A stretch of 9,711 nt of DNA from Clostridiaceae bacterium (GCA_016297645.1 JAEDGF010000068.1:1-9711), one strand, 5' to 3'; positions 1 to 6,965 are shown, counted from the stretch's first letter. Program-made: numbers and translations. The notes: generated from the sequence alone by a model not told the origin.

Positions 1-97
1 CCGTTTCGATGAGAGAAGCCGATGCCGAAGCAACCGAGGTCAAAATCATGAGCAGTGCAAGAAGCACCGACAGAGATCTTTTGCCGAGTTTCTTCAT
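1..97 (-). CDS. N-terminus of a secreted or membrane-anchored protein (partial)
   Basis: Only the first 32 codons lie in the window; the gene continues past position 1. The start is an ATG (complement of 95-97) with an AAGGAG ribosome binding site at 113-108, ten bases upstream. The peptide begins MKKLGKRSLSVLL and has a textbook signal-peptide layout: a basic n-region (KK, K, R), a hydrophobic core of about 15 residues, then a small-residue stretch (VASASAS) suited to signal peptidase I cleavage. The mature protein is not visible, so its function cannot be named. A TATAAT box upstream on the same strand supports its own promoter. Confidence 0.75.
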   Translation of the reverse strand, partial: MKKLGKRSLSVLLALLMILTSVASASASLIET

Positions 98-172
98 GTT
101 GAGTTTTCTCCTTTTTCTTTAATTTGTTGCCGCACACAGAGGTAATACCGCCGCGCATATATACATGCTACA

Positions 173-178
173 ATTATA
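173..178 (-). promoter_or_regulatory. Probable -10 box for the secreted-protein gene
   Basis: The minus strand reads TATAAT preceded by TTG, about 75 bases upstream of the start codon. The -35 position at 17-base spacing reads TATACT, a poor match, so the promoter call rests mainly on the perfect -10 box. Confidence 0.4.
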
Positions 179-400
179 CAATATTTCACAGGAGAAGTAT
201 ATTCGCGTAACCAACAAAAAGTACAATAGGTGTTTGGTTAAATTAACGGTTTATCAATAAAAACAGAAGTTTTGAAAAATAATTATAATTATACACTGTT
301 TGCGGTGTTTGTAAAAAATCATGTGCTTTGGCATACCGAAAACGGGTGAAGTTTTTGAACGCATGCGCGTTATTGTACAAATTATACAAAAGGCGTTCAA

Positions 401-443
401 GAAAAAGAAATATCCATAACGCCAAAAGTGGCGTTATGGATAT
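401..443 (-). terminator. Intrinsic terminator of the acyl-CoA ligase gene
   Basis: A perfect 15-bp stem (410-424 with 429-443) closes a 4-base loop. Read on the minus strand, the stem is followed by TTTCTTTTTCTT. It begins 53 bases after the ligase stop codon and points the right way to end that transcript. Confidence 0.85.
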
Positions 444-495
444 CATACAAAAACATAGATGTTATGTATATTTTAATACCGCTGTCTGATTTCTT

Positions 496-2190
496 TTACG
501 CAACAACGGGGTCGGCAGGCGTTTTCTGCGTCAGCCGCATGAAGTCGATCTTCATAAGGGGAGTTTCGGGGAGCTTATCCATGAATATGACCTCGCGCGG
601 TACCGAGAATCGTGAGAAATTCTTTTCGATAAACGAGATCATCTCGCGCTCGAACACTGCTTTGTCGCCGCTTTCGCGCAGATCCGCATAAAGACGGAGT
701 ATCATTTTTCCGTTTTCGTCGAAGCCCTTTACAAGGCAGCAGTTTTTGATGTATGCAAAATTATCCTGCAACTTCTTTTCAATATCGGTGGGATAAATAT
801 TGTAGCCCGAAATGATGATAACGCGTTTTTTTCGTCCGGAGAAGTAGAAGTATCTCTTGCCGCTTTCGGGGTCGGGAGTGGGGTCGCGGTAGCCGAGGTC
901 GCCGGAAAGAACCCATTTTACGCCGTTTTCATCGGTGTAAAGTCCGTCCGTTGTGCCGTCGGCATGGTAGTAGCCGGACATTATGGTAGGCCCGGAGATA
1001 ACTATCTCGCCGACCTCTCCGTCGGGGACTTCCTGATGGTCATCATTCCAAATACGGACATCTACGCCTTCAAGCGGCCAGCCTATCGAGCCTCTGCGGT
1101 ACTCCCAGTTGCTGTTCACCGTGCATACGGAGCCGACCTCGGTCAGACCGTACCCCTGGCGGAGCTTGCCGGGTGCGCCGTTCTTCTCAAGCACGGCGTT
1201 GAACTCGTCAAGGAAGTTGTCGGAGCAATCGTCGCCGCCGCAGAACATCATGCGGATGTTTTTAAGCCACGGACCGTCAAAGTCTTTGCTTTTGAGGAGC
1301 TTTTTGAACATTACGGGAATGCCTACGATTGCTATGACCTTGTTTTTACGCATGAGCTTGTTGAAGAGCTTGGCGTCAAACTGCATAAGCGGAATTATTC
1401 TCGCTGCGTTGCACATTGCCATATGAATGCCGACGCAAAGCCCGAAGCAGTGGAACAGAGGAAGAACTATTATCTCGGCTTCCTCGCCCGTGTCGTGAAT
1501 TCTGTCGAGCTTTGAAACTCTGCATGCAAGCTCGTTTATCGCGCGTGAAGTAAGCATTATCGTCTTTGATTTGCCCGTTGTACCGCCTCCGTTGAGATAA
1601 ACGGCGATATCGTCGGCGTTGCCGGTTATGCCCTCCTCGGGCTGATACATCTTAATGGCGTCTTTATATGCGGTTCTGTTTTTTATCTTCGGGAAAATCA
1701 CCTTTATAAGTGCTTCACCGGCGCGGCAGGCGGCGGTTTTTATGGGAGAGGCGTAGTCGGAGCTGCTGCAAACGATGCAGGGAAGTCCGGATTCGTTTAT
1801 TACCTGAGCATAATCCTTACTTAAAATGTCGAGTATCATAACGCCCTTTGAGCGGCAGTCGGTGAGGGCTTCTCTGAGAACCTCCGGCGGCAGCTGAGGA
1901 TGGACGAAATTTACGATAACTCCTATTTTGTTGAGCGCGTAAAAGGAGATGATGCTCTGTACCGTGGTGGGCATGAAAACGGTGTAGACATCGCCTTTTT
2001 TCAGTCCGAGACCGTGTACGGCATATGCTGCAAAGCAGTCTATATCGTGCAGAATTTCCGAACGCATATAGCAGGCGTCCATATGCTGCATTGCCTTGTA
2101 GTCATGACCGTATCCCTTCGTACAGTCAATAAGATATTCATAACAATTCTGGTCGCCTGCGGGGACCATCATACTTTTGTCAACTTTCAT
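496..2190 (-). CDS. AMP-dependent acyl-CoA synthetase/ligase family protein
   Basis: This 564-residue class I adenylate-forming enzyme should activate a carboxylic acid (fatty or aromatic) with ATP to an acyl-AMP and then usually a CoA thioester, in the cytoplasm. Core motifs occur in order: phosphate-binding loop GGGTTGKSK (about 201-209), QGYGLTE (345-351), SGDLGYRD (429-436), hinge region SGRKKR followed by GYNIYP (451-467), and the C-terminal PLMKIDF with the expected catalytic lysine K547. Length is normal for the family. The chosen ATG follows AAAGGAG by seven bases; a longer frame opens at GTG 2265 but has no ribosome binding site. The phosphate loop has Gly where Ser is usual (SGTTG becomes GGTTG), which is tolerated in some members. 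Neighbours give no pathway, so the substrate is unknown. A carrier-protein-loading role cannot be excluded. Confidence 0.9.
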   Translation of the reverse strand: MKVDKSMMVPAGDQNCYEYLIDCTKGYGHDYKAMQHMDACYMRSEILHDIDCFAAYAVHGLGLKKGDVYTVFMPTTVQSIISFYALNKIGVIVNFVHPQLPPEVLREALTDCRSKGVMILDILSKDYAQVINESGLPCIVCSSSDYASPIKTAACRAGEALIKVIFPKIKNRTAYKDAIKMYQPEEGITGNADDIAVYLNGGGTTGKSKTIMLTSRAINELACRVSKLDRIHDTGEEAEIIVLPLFHCFGLCVGIHMAMCNAARIIPLMQFDAKLFNKLMRKNKVIAIVGIPVMFKKLLKSKDFDGPWLKNIRMMFCGGDDCSDNFLDEFNAVLEKNGAPGKLRQGYGLTEVGSVCTVNSNWEYRRGSIGWPLEGVDVRIWNDDHQEVPDGEVGEIVISGPTIMSGYYHADGTTDGLYTDENGVKWVLSGDLGYRDPTPDPESGKRYFYFSGRKKRVIIISGYNIYPTDIEKKLQDNFAYIKNCCLVKGFDENGKMILRLYADLRESGDKAVFEREMISFIEKNFSRFSVPREVIFMDKLPETPLMKIDFMRLTQKTPADPVVA

Positions 2191-2255
2191 TTTTCTGCTC
2201 CTTTGTGAATTATCCGCCGCGTGACTGATATCAAACGCGCGTTTTAACAATTCAC

Positions 2256-2284
2256 ATGATAGCACAGCCGTATGTTTTGTACAT
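2256..2284 (-). promoter_or_regulatory. Possible extended -10 promoter for the ligase gene
   Basis: The minus strand reads TGC then TATCAT (-10 at 2261-2256), an extended -10 element. At 17-base spacing the -35 region reads ATGTAC, a weak match. It lies 66 bases upstream of the ligase start and downstream of the regulator's terminator. Confidence 0.4.
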
Positions 2285-2304
2285 CACCCCTGAAATATTT
2301 ATTT

Positions 2305-2338
2305 TAGACGAAAAGAAAAACGCCAATGATGGCGTTTT
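2305..2338 (-). terminator. Intrinsic terminator of the dual-HTH regulator
   Basis: A perfect 9-bp stem (2317-2325 with 2330-2338) closes a 4-base loop. On the minus strand it is followed by a U-rich run (TTTTCTTTTCG). It starts 16 bases after the regulator stop codon and separates that transcript from the ligase gene. Confidence 0.75.
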
Positions 2339-2353
2339 GTGTGCAATATTTGT

Positions 2354-3523
2354 TTAGTGGATAACGAAATCAAGCAGTTCTTTGCGGGAATTTACACCGA
2401 GCTTGTTGAAAATATTTCGTAAGTGTGTACGAACCGAGTTTACCGAAATATTTATTCTGTCCGCGATATCCGTGTTCGGCATTCCTCTTGCCGCGAGCAT
2501 TGCAACATTGAATTCCGTCGGGCTGAGCTTTGAAGTTACCGTATCGCCCGTCAGAATATTGTGAATGCTTATCCAGTTTTTGAGATAAACGGTGGAGAGG
2601 TCAAGAATCTTTTTGTAAATGTCCGGCTCGTCCTTTCGAAGGCATTTTTCAAGCAGTCCGGACAGCATATACCTGAATTCGGCAAAGGGCGCAATGATTC
2701 CGTCGGGCTTTGCAAGGCTCCATGCGTACCGGAAGTAGTATTCCGCTTTCTCCCAGTTGCCGGATATGATATACCCGTCCGCAATCGTAAGGCTTAAATA
2801 AATCGACTGTATCGGGTAGATGTCGCGTATGAAGATGAGCGCGCCCTCGGCAAGTCCTATCGCCCGCCCGTTGTTTTCTTGAAGCATCAGCCAGCGCGAA
2901 TAGGCGTATACCGCCATGGGTTTAAGTCCGCCCGGCATTGCAAACGCGTCTATCCCGGTTTCGGGAAAAACTATATCGCCGCGGTTATTCACTATAATGT
3001 TTAAATACAGTCCGAAAAGCTCTCCCGTTTTTTTGTATTTCGGGTGTTCGGCTGCAATTTTCGCTATCGTCTGCAAATCGCGGAAATTGTTGAACGGCGT
3101 AGCGCCCTCCGATTTGAGAAGCGACGAGAGCAAATCTATAAGCAGAGCCGCAAGCCTTATTTCCGTACTGCCGTTGCTGTTAAGATTTTTGCACAGTTCA
3201 CAGGCGCGAAGCGGTTCGCCGCGCAGATAGCTCAGCTCGGCAAAGCCTATCGTCTGCTTCATTTCACTGTCGACGGATTTGATGTATTCCTCCGCCTGTC
3301 CCGGTTCGAATGCGGAGGTCGTGAGAACAAATGGGTCGGAAGCCGAGTCGGAATATGACGAGCGGTTTTTGCGTGTGCGCAGATCGTTCGGTTTTTGCGC
3401 GTTCGACGGAATGAGCGTCCTGCCGTTCATTTTGACTATGCCCGGAATTCTTCCGCCGTCAAGATACTGCCGGACGGTGCGGCGCGATATGCCCCACTTT
3501 TCCGCCGCCTGCTGCGGTGTCAT
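2354..3523 (-). CDS. Transcriptional regulator with N-terminal excisionase/MerR-like and C-terminal LuxR-type HTH
   Basis: The protein is 389 residues from the chosen ATG. Residues 1-40 (MTPQQAAEKWGISRRTV, then GRIPGIVKMNGRTLIP) match the short HTH seen in excisionase/MerR-like DNA-binding domains. Residues 333-389 (LSPTEFNVAMLAARG, then TDIADRINISVNSVRTHL, then IFNKLGVNSRKEL) are a clear LuxR/GerE HTH. Between them lies an all-helical segment of about 270 residues resembling TPR-type repeats, as in MalT-like sensors but without an ATPase domain. It probably controls transcription; the ligand and targets are unknown. GTG 3562 would add 13 residues, but the promoter predicts a transcript start near 3568. 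That would leave GTG almost leaderless, whereas ATG 3523 has a weak GGA site seven bases upstream. The ligase is downstream on the same strand but past a terminator, so a regulatory link is only possible. Confidence 0.82.
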   Translation of the reverse strand: MTPQQAAEKWGISRRTVRQYLDGGRIPGIVKMNGRTLIPSNAQKPNDLRTRKNRSSYSDSASDPFVLTTSAFEPGQAEEYIKSVDSEMKQTIGFAELSYLRGEPLRACELCKNLNSNGSTEIRLAALLIDLLSSLLKSEGATPFNNFRDLQTIAKIAAEHPKYKKTGELFGLYLNIIVNNRGDIVFPETGIDAFAMPGGLKPMAVYAYSRWLMLQENNGRAIGLAEGALIFIRDIYPIQSIYLSLTIADGYIISGNWEKAEYYFRYAWSLAKPDGIIAPFAEFRYMLSGLLEKCLRKDEPDIYKKILDLSTVYLKNWISIHNILTGDTVTSKLSPTEFNVAMLAARGMPNTDIADRINISVNSVRTHLRNIFNKLGVNSRKELLDFVIH

Positions 3524-3574
3524 AAACTTTTCCGTAAGCCGTCGCCCCCTTGCCGTTTTCACTGTTCAATACTG

Positions 3575-3603
3575 ATTTTATCATTTCCGGAGCTGAAAAT
3601 CAA
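3575..3603 (-). promoter_or_regulatory. Sigma-A-type promoter of the dual-HTH regulator
   Basis: On the minus strand TTGATT (3603-3598), a 17-base spacer and TAAAAT (3580-3575). The predicted start is near 3568, giving a leader of about 45 bases to ATG 3523. Confidence 0.6.
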
Positions 3604-3691
3604 GACGGCGAAAAAGCGTTTTCACCGCAAAAAAACATCCGCCGGATGAAATATTGACAAAGGAAAATAAACAGAGTGTAATATCCGTTGA

Positions 3692-4009
3692 GAAGTTCAA
3701 TAATATATTAACGAAGTCGATATCGGTATTGTTTACGGAAACGAAAAAAACAAGTCCGGGCAGCTTGCTCAGGTCGCGCGCGAAATAGATTTTATCGCAA
3801 CGCGCGGCAGTAAAAAGATTTATATTCAGTCGGCGTACGCCCTCGAAACGGAGGAGAAGATCATGACCGGGAACAAACCCTTCGGCCTGACCGGCGGCTT
3901 TTTCCCGAAGATAATTGTCCGTCACGATATCCGCAGGCGATGGTATGATGACAGCGGTATACTTAATATCGGAATAATAGATTTTCTGTTGGATGATACT
4001 ATTGTGTGA
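3692..4009 (+). pseudogene. Remnant of a DUF4143-type AAA ATPase (C-terminal part)
   Basis: From 3713 to the TGA at 4007-4009 an uninterrupted frame reads EVDIGIVYGNEKNK, then REIDFIATRGSKKIYIQSA, then ETEEK, FPKIIVRHDI and GILNIGIIDFLL. This is the characteristic C-terminal nuclease-like end of 'ATP-binding protein' DUF4143 family members, which are usually about 400 residues. The N-terminal AAA domain is absent. Just upstream, in the same frame, YINE is followed directly by VD where the family has a longer YNEL...RGY...VD run, and stops sit at 3689 (TGA) and 3701 (TAA). I infer a deletion plus decay. It has no start or ribosome binding site. Intact relatives are often scattered accessory genes linked to toxin-antitoxin-like or mobile contexts; none of that context remains here. 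Confidence 0.75.
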
Positions 4010-4104
4010 TAAAATATCGGGGCAGCCCGTATAAATTCGCGGCGAAGATTTGACGGTCGGTTGTTTTGCGGCTGTTCCGACTTCGGAAACGATGATGTGA
4101 AAAG

Positions 4105-4138
4105 AAAAAATCCTCATTCTTTTGAATGAGGATTTTTT
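4105..4138 (-). terminator. Intrinsic terminator of tRNA-Thr
   Basis: A perfect 15-bp stem (4105-4119 with 4124-4138) closes a TTTT/AAAA loop. The stem begins at the last base of the tRNA CCA end. On the minus strand it ends in TTTTTT followed by CTTTTC, a strong U-tract. The A/T-flanked stem is symmetrical, so it may also stop rightward transcription from the ATPase relic. Confidence 0.85.
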
Positions 4139-4212
4139 GGAGCTGGTGAACGGAATCGAACCATCAACCTGCTCATTACGAATGAGCTGCTCTGCCATTG
4201 AGCCACACCAGC
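4138..4212 (-). tRNA. tRNA-Thr (anticodon CGU)
   Basis: The minus strand folds into a full cloverleaf. It has a 7-bp acceptor stem (GCTGGTG with CACCAGC), a 4-bp D stem (GCTC/GAGC), and an anticodon stem GCTCA/TGAGC. The seven-base loop TTCGTAA gives anticodon CGT, which reads ACG (Thr). A T arm with loop TTCGATT has a wobble-containing 5-bp stem. Discriminator is T, and CCA is encoded (complement of 4138-4140). It is transcribed alone from its own promoter and terminator. Confidence 0.93.
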
Positions 4213-4244
4213 AAATAAGCGCCGTCCTTCACGACTGCCAGCAT

Positions 4245-4273
4245 ATTATACAGTATCCGTCGGCAATAATCAA
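4245..4273 (-). promoter_or_regulatory. Promoter of tRNA-Thr
   Basis: On the minus strand TTGATT (4273-4268), a 17-base spacer ending in TG, and a perfect TATAAT (4250-4245). It sits 33 bases before the tRNA 5' end. Confidence 0.8.
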
Positions 4274-4364
4274 GTGTATTTTTTAACTTTTTTTGCGGCA
4301 GACGAATTTTTTTTGTCCTTTCGGAAATACTTGCATCGAGAAGATATGAAACGGAAGGATATAT

Positions 4365-4718
4365 ATGCAATATTTGTGGGCATTTATAATCGGCGGTGCT
4401 TTGTGCGTAATAGGGCAGATTTTCATTGATAAAACAAAGCTGACGCCGGCGAAAATACTTGTCGGATATGTTGTGGGGGGCGTGATTCTCGGTGCGTTCG
4501 GGGTGTACGATAAGCTCGTCGATTTTGCCGGGAGCGGTGCAAGAGTGCCGCTCTCGGGGTTCGGCAATCTGCTTGCGACCGGAACGCGTGAAGCGGTGAA
4601 CGAACAGGGACTGTGGGGCGCGTTGACCGGACCTCTTACCGCCGGTGCCGCCGGAATAACCGCCGCCGTACTGTCGGGACTTGTGCTGTCGTATATGACA
4701 AAACCGAAGCCGAAATAA
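4365..4718 (+). CDS. spoVAE: Stage V sporulation protein AE (SpoVAE/SpoVAEb type)
   Basis: This is a 117-residue membrane protein beginning MQYLWAFIIGGALCVIGQI and continuing through IDKTKLTPAKILV, ILGAFGVYDKLVDFAGSGA and GALTGPLTAGAAGITAA. These are hallmark stretches of SpoVAE, and the length equals that of the family. Hydrophobic segments lie near residues 3-20, 30-50 and 85-108. SpoVA proteins form a channel in the inner spore membrane that moves Ca-dipicolinate into the forespore and out at germination. The start follows GGAAGGA by five bases. Normally it follows spoVAC and spoVAD; here neither partner is adjacent, since a divergent tRNA lies upstream and a terminator directly downstream. 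Forespore sigma-G control is expected, but I could not identify a convincing sigma-G promoter. Confidence 0.92.
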   Translation: MQYLWAFIIGGALCVIGQIFIDKTKLTPAKILVGYVVGGVILGAFGVYDKLVDFAGSGARVPLSGFGNLLATGTREAVNEQGLWGALTGPLTAGAAGITAAVLSGLVLSYMTKPKPK

Positions 4719-4739
4719 TAATTTTAGCAAAAACAGAAC

Positions 4740-4784
4740 CGGACAGCTGCGGAACATGGAGCTTCGCAGTCGTCCGCTTTTTTG
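4740..4784 (+). terminator. Intrinsic terminator of spoVAE
   Basis: A 14-bp stem with one mismatch and two G-U pairs (4740-4753 with 4763-4776) closes a nine-base loop, followed by CTTTTTTG. It starts 21 bases after the spoVAE stop, so spoVAE is the last gene of its transcript. Confidence 0.8.
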
Positions 4785-4967
4785 TCTGCGCTGATGTTTT
4801 TCCCGCCCGTCCTTTGATTTTAAGATAATCTTTTTCCGGCGAAAAAACGCAAGCCGTACCGGAGAAAAAACTCACAAAGAAGAATTCCTATCGACACAAA
4901 AAAACTCCCCGTCAAGCCGTTTATAAAAAGCGGTGCATCATGAAAATGCTCTGCGGTATCGGAACAA

Positions 4968-5026
4968 ATCTCCCCGGTATATCCGGAGCAGAAGCCCTGC
5001 GGCTCAACGGGATATATCGGGGAGAT
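4968..5026. repeat. Long inverted repeat downstream of the symporter gene
   Basis: Arms 4968-4984 and 5010-5026 are 17 bases each and pair fully with a single G-U. The 25-base centre can form a small inner GCAG/CTGC hairpin. It lies 20 bases beyond the symporter stop on the minus strand, so it most likely protects or ends that mRNA. However, the minus-strand U-tract is poor (TTTGTTCC), and the best T-run (TTTTTTT, 5037-5043) lies on the plus-strand side. The 4719-5045 gene-free stretch otherwise contains only the spoVAE terminator. Confidence 0.6.
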
Positions 5027-5045
5027 ACATACGGTATTTTTTTGT

Positions 5046-6608
5046 TTATTTCGAAACCGGAGCTTCGAGCTCTGCGTCGTGGCGTTCGCCGACGGACGCT
5101 TTTTCGCTTGCCTCCTGACGGCGTTTGAGAAGGTCGGCGTACATACGCTCTTTCTTCTTTCCGTCGAGGTCGTAGAACAGCATGGGAATTATGCCGAGTG
5201 CGCCGGTAACTGCCGGTATGATGGTGAACATCGCGAACAGGTAGAACTTAACATAGTCGGGCTGTTCCGTACCCTGTGTGTATGCGCTCTGGTCGTATCC
5301 GACATAGCTCTTGAACAGTGTGGAGATAAGGTTCGAGAACACTCTTGCGAGCTTCGCGGCGAGTCCCTTTGCAACCGAGGTCATAGCCTCCGTGCGGTAG
5401 CCGTTCTTCCATTCGCAGTAGTCCATTGTTTCGTTGTAGATTTCGGTGCTGATAACGGAACGAAGTCCGTAGAACAGTGTCCAAATAACTTCCTGAACCA
5501 TCATGACGACCATCATTATCCATGTTTTGCGGTACACGCCGCCCTGGAAATTCTTGAAGTTTACGCCGATACAGCCGATAAAGAACACTCCCGTGTAGAG
5601 AATATTCGTGATCTGGCTCGTAACGATGTAGAGCAGACGGCTTGAAAAATGGCGGCGGAACCACGGCACGAACGCGTAGCTTATGGGAGAGAGCGGCGCT
5701 GCCGGAATACCTGCTACGATGTTCATGGACTTGAAGTGGAGAACATCGGTGTAGTAGTCGTTCTTGCTTCCGCCTATCGAGAACGCACCGAGGAAGTCGG
5801 AGAGCGTCATCAAGAGGACGGGCTTGTTGTTGACAATGGATTTGATGGAGTTCTTGACGCTCGGTGAGTGCGTGGACTGCATTATGCGCTCACGGGAGTT
5901 CATGAAGAAGTACATGCTCATTCCGCTTGAAACAAGCGTTGTGAAAACACCCATGCCGACAAATGCGGCAAGGAACTGCTTTTCGCGCGAGCCTTTACTT
6001 ATCATGTTGTTGTCTATAAGGTCGAGAATAACGGAGAGAATCTGCTGCGGCAGCTTCTCGCCGAAGGTACCGGACGCGAAGTTCGCGATCGTAACAAGAC
6101 GCAGTCGGTCGCTCGGGTGCGGCGTTATTGTGGACATAAGTCCGGTTCTTGCAATACTCTGGAAGGTTCCCACGCCTTCCATGATTATCTGCAAAATGAG
6201 ATAGAAAAAGAACTTGCCAAAGTCCATTGCGCTTTTGCCGCCGAAAAGGAACGGCATACACCAGTAAAGAATGGAAAAAATACATCCAGGAACGGCAAGA
6301 GCGAGAAGGTACGGACGGAATTTGCCCCATCTTGTTCTCGTTTTTTCAACTATTGCGGCACTGAAAATATCGTTTATGATATCCCATATGCCGTTGATTG
6401 TTCCCACGATCGCCTGATAACGAAGGTCAATCCTGACGATGTTTGTAATAAACCTGCTCTGCTCTGCGTTTATGTTGAAGCTCTGAGCGGCGTCCCAAAG
6501 GACAAAGCCGACAGTTTCCTTCGTGCCGACATATCTGCGGTTTTCGTAAACATATTGCAGCTGCTCATCGGTATACTCCTGCGGAGCGGTGTTTTTGCCG
6601 TCTGCCAC
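5046..6608 (-). CDS. GPH-family (MelB-like) sugar/glycoside:cation symporter
   Basis: This is a 520-residue membrane transporter with about 12 hydrophobic segments. Signature features of the glycoside-pentoside-hexuronide:cation symporter family are visible. They are INDIFSAAIVEKTRTRWGKFRPYLL-type loop residues (the KTRTRWGKFRPY core at about 89-100) and the later YCEWKNGYRTEA loop (about 397-408), the counterpart of the family's D-Y-x-E-x-x-T-G-x-R motif. The tail is charged and cytoplasmic (KKKERMYADLLKRRQ...). The start is taken at GTG (complement of 6606-6608), seven bases after a perfect AGGAGG; the upstream ATG at 6650 would put that site inside the coding region. Uptake of a sugar or glycoside with Na+ or H+ is the family role. 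No sugar-hydrolase gene is adjacent, so the substrate is unknown. Confidence 0.88.
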   Translation of the reverse strand: MADGKNTAPQEYTDEQLQYVYENRRYVGTKETVGFVLWDAAQSFNINAEQSRFITNIVRIDLRYQAIVGTINGIWDIINDIFSAAIVEKTRTRWGKFRPYLLALAVPGCIFSILYWCMPFLFGGKSAMDFGKFFFYLILQIIMEGVGTFQSIARTGLMSTITPHPSDRLRLVTIANFASGTFGEKLPQQILSVILDLIDNNMISKGSREKQFLAAFVGMGVFTTLVSSGMSMYFFMNSRERIMQSTHSPSVKNSIKSIVNNKPVLLMTLSDFLGAFSIGGSKNDYYTDVLHFKSMNIVAGIPAAPLSPISYAFVPWFRRHFSSRLLYIVTSQITNILYTGVFFIGCIGVNFKNFQGGVYRKTWIMMVVMMVQEVIWTLFYGLRSVISTEIYNETMDYCEWKNGYRTEAMTSVAKGLAAKLARVFSNLISTLFKSYVGYDQSAYTQGTEQPDYVKFYLFAMFTIIPAVTGALGIIPMLFYDLDGKKKERMYADLLKRRQEASEKASVGERHDAELEAPVSK

Positions 6609-6653
6609 GCCTATTCCTCCTAAAAAACAGTATGTTTTACATAATACCAATTT

Positions 6654-6682
6654 ATATTAGCATAACCGGACGAATTTTTCAA
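6654..6682 (-). promoter_or_regulatory. Promoter of the symporter gene
   Basis: On the minus strand TTGAAA (6682-6677), a 17-base spacer ending TGC, and TAATAT (6659-6654), an extended -10. It lies 46 bases before the GTG start. Confidence 0.7.
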
Positions 6683-6800
6683 GTGGGATAAAATGGGTGT
6701 TTTATTTTGGTTAAACTTGCATAAACAACAGGCAATTTTTTTGTACAATAACCCTTTTTTATTTATTCGCGGATTTTCGGAATTGTCGCAAAAATAATAC

Positions 6801-6829
6801 TTGACAAAGCCTCCGTCTGTTGATATAAT
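6801..6829 (+). promoter_or_regulatory. Consensus promoter of the infC-rpmI-rplT operon
   Basis: A perfect TTGACA (6801-6806), 17-base spacer and perfect TATAAT (6824-6829). The expected transcript start is near 6836. This is the best promoter in the window and fits constitutive expression of translation genes. Confidence 0.9.
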
Positions 6830-6835
6830 AGCAGA

Positions 6836-6965
6836 GCAAATAAAGCAGACGGCTTCCGTTTCACCCTGCGAATTCCGTTTTTCAGGGTCCATAGACGAGT
6901 TCTCCACCGTGACGGTGGTTTTCGGTTATGTGCGGACGGCTGCTGCGTCCGCTTTTATTTTTATT
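6836..6965 (+). promoter_or_regulatory. infC operon leader, probable L20-responsive attenuator
   Basis: The leader of about 150 bases contains two hairpins, ACCCTG/CAGGGT (6863-6868 with 6883-6888) and CCACCG/CGGTGG (6904-6909 with 6913-6918). A terminator, GCGGACG/CGTCCGC (6932-6938 with 6946-6952), is followed by TTTTATTTTTATT. The segment AGCAGACG at 6844-6851 can pair with 6946-6953 with one mismatch, which would break the terminator. In Bacillus subtilis the same operon is controlled by ribosomal protein L20 through a leader attenuator. The L20 gene ends this operon, so I infer the same logic here. I cannot confirm a match to the described L20 leader consensus. Confidence 0.65.
6932..6965 (+). 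terminator. Leader terminator (attenuator) upstream of infC
   Basis: A perfect 7-bp GC-rich stem, seven-base loop and 13-base T-rich tail, ending 24 bases before the infC start codon. It is positioned between promoter and operon, so it must act conditionally. Confidence 0.75.

Larger units (their letters stand above)
98..495. other. Gene-free intergenic stretch
   Basis: This AT-rich stretch lies between the secreted-protein start and the ligase stop codon. It holds the promoter of the leftward secreted protein and the terminator of the ligase. Open frames in it are short, low-complexity and lack ribosome binding sites. A loose inverted repeat (TTGAACGC at 354-361 and its complement at 393-400) sits just downstream of the ligase terminator; I assign it no role. 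Confidence 0.6.

Noticed and set aside
243..446. A 67-codon minus-strand frame in the left intergenic region
   Set aside because: It begins inside the terminator hairpin, is low-complexity (Tyr/Asn/Phe rich) and has no ribosome binding site.
964..1515. A 183-codon plus-strand frame inside the ligase gene
   Set aside because: It is a shadow of the well-supported ligase reading frame on the other strand.
3581..4198. A 205-codon minus-strand frame starting inside the tRNA-Thr gene
   Set aside because: Its start is tRNA sequence, it runs through the terminator hairpin and antisense to the DUF4143 relic, and the peptide shows no domain.
4304..4332. Possible sigma-G promoter for spoVAE (GAATT ... 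AATACTT)
   Set aside because: Both half-sites are imperfect and the spacing is not typical; it is too weak to report as a feature.
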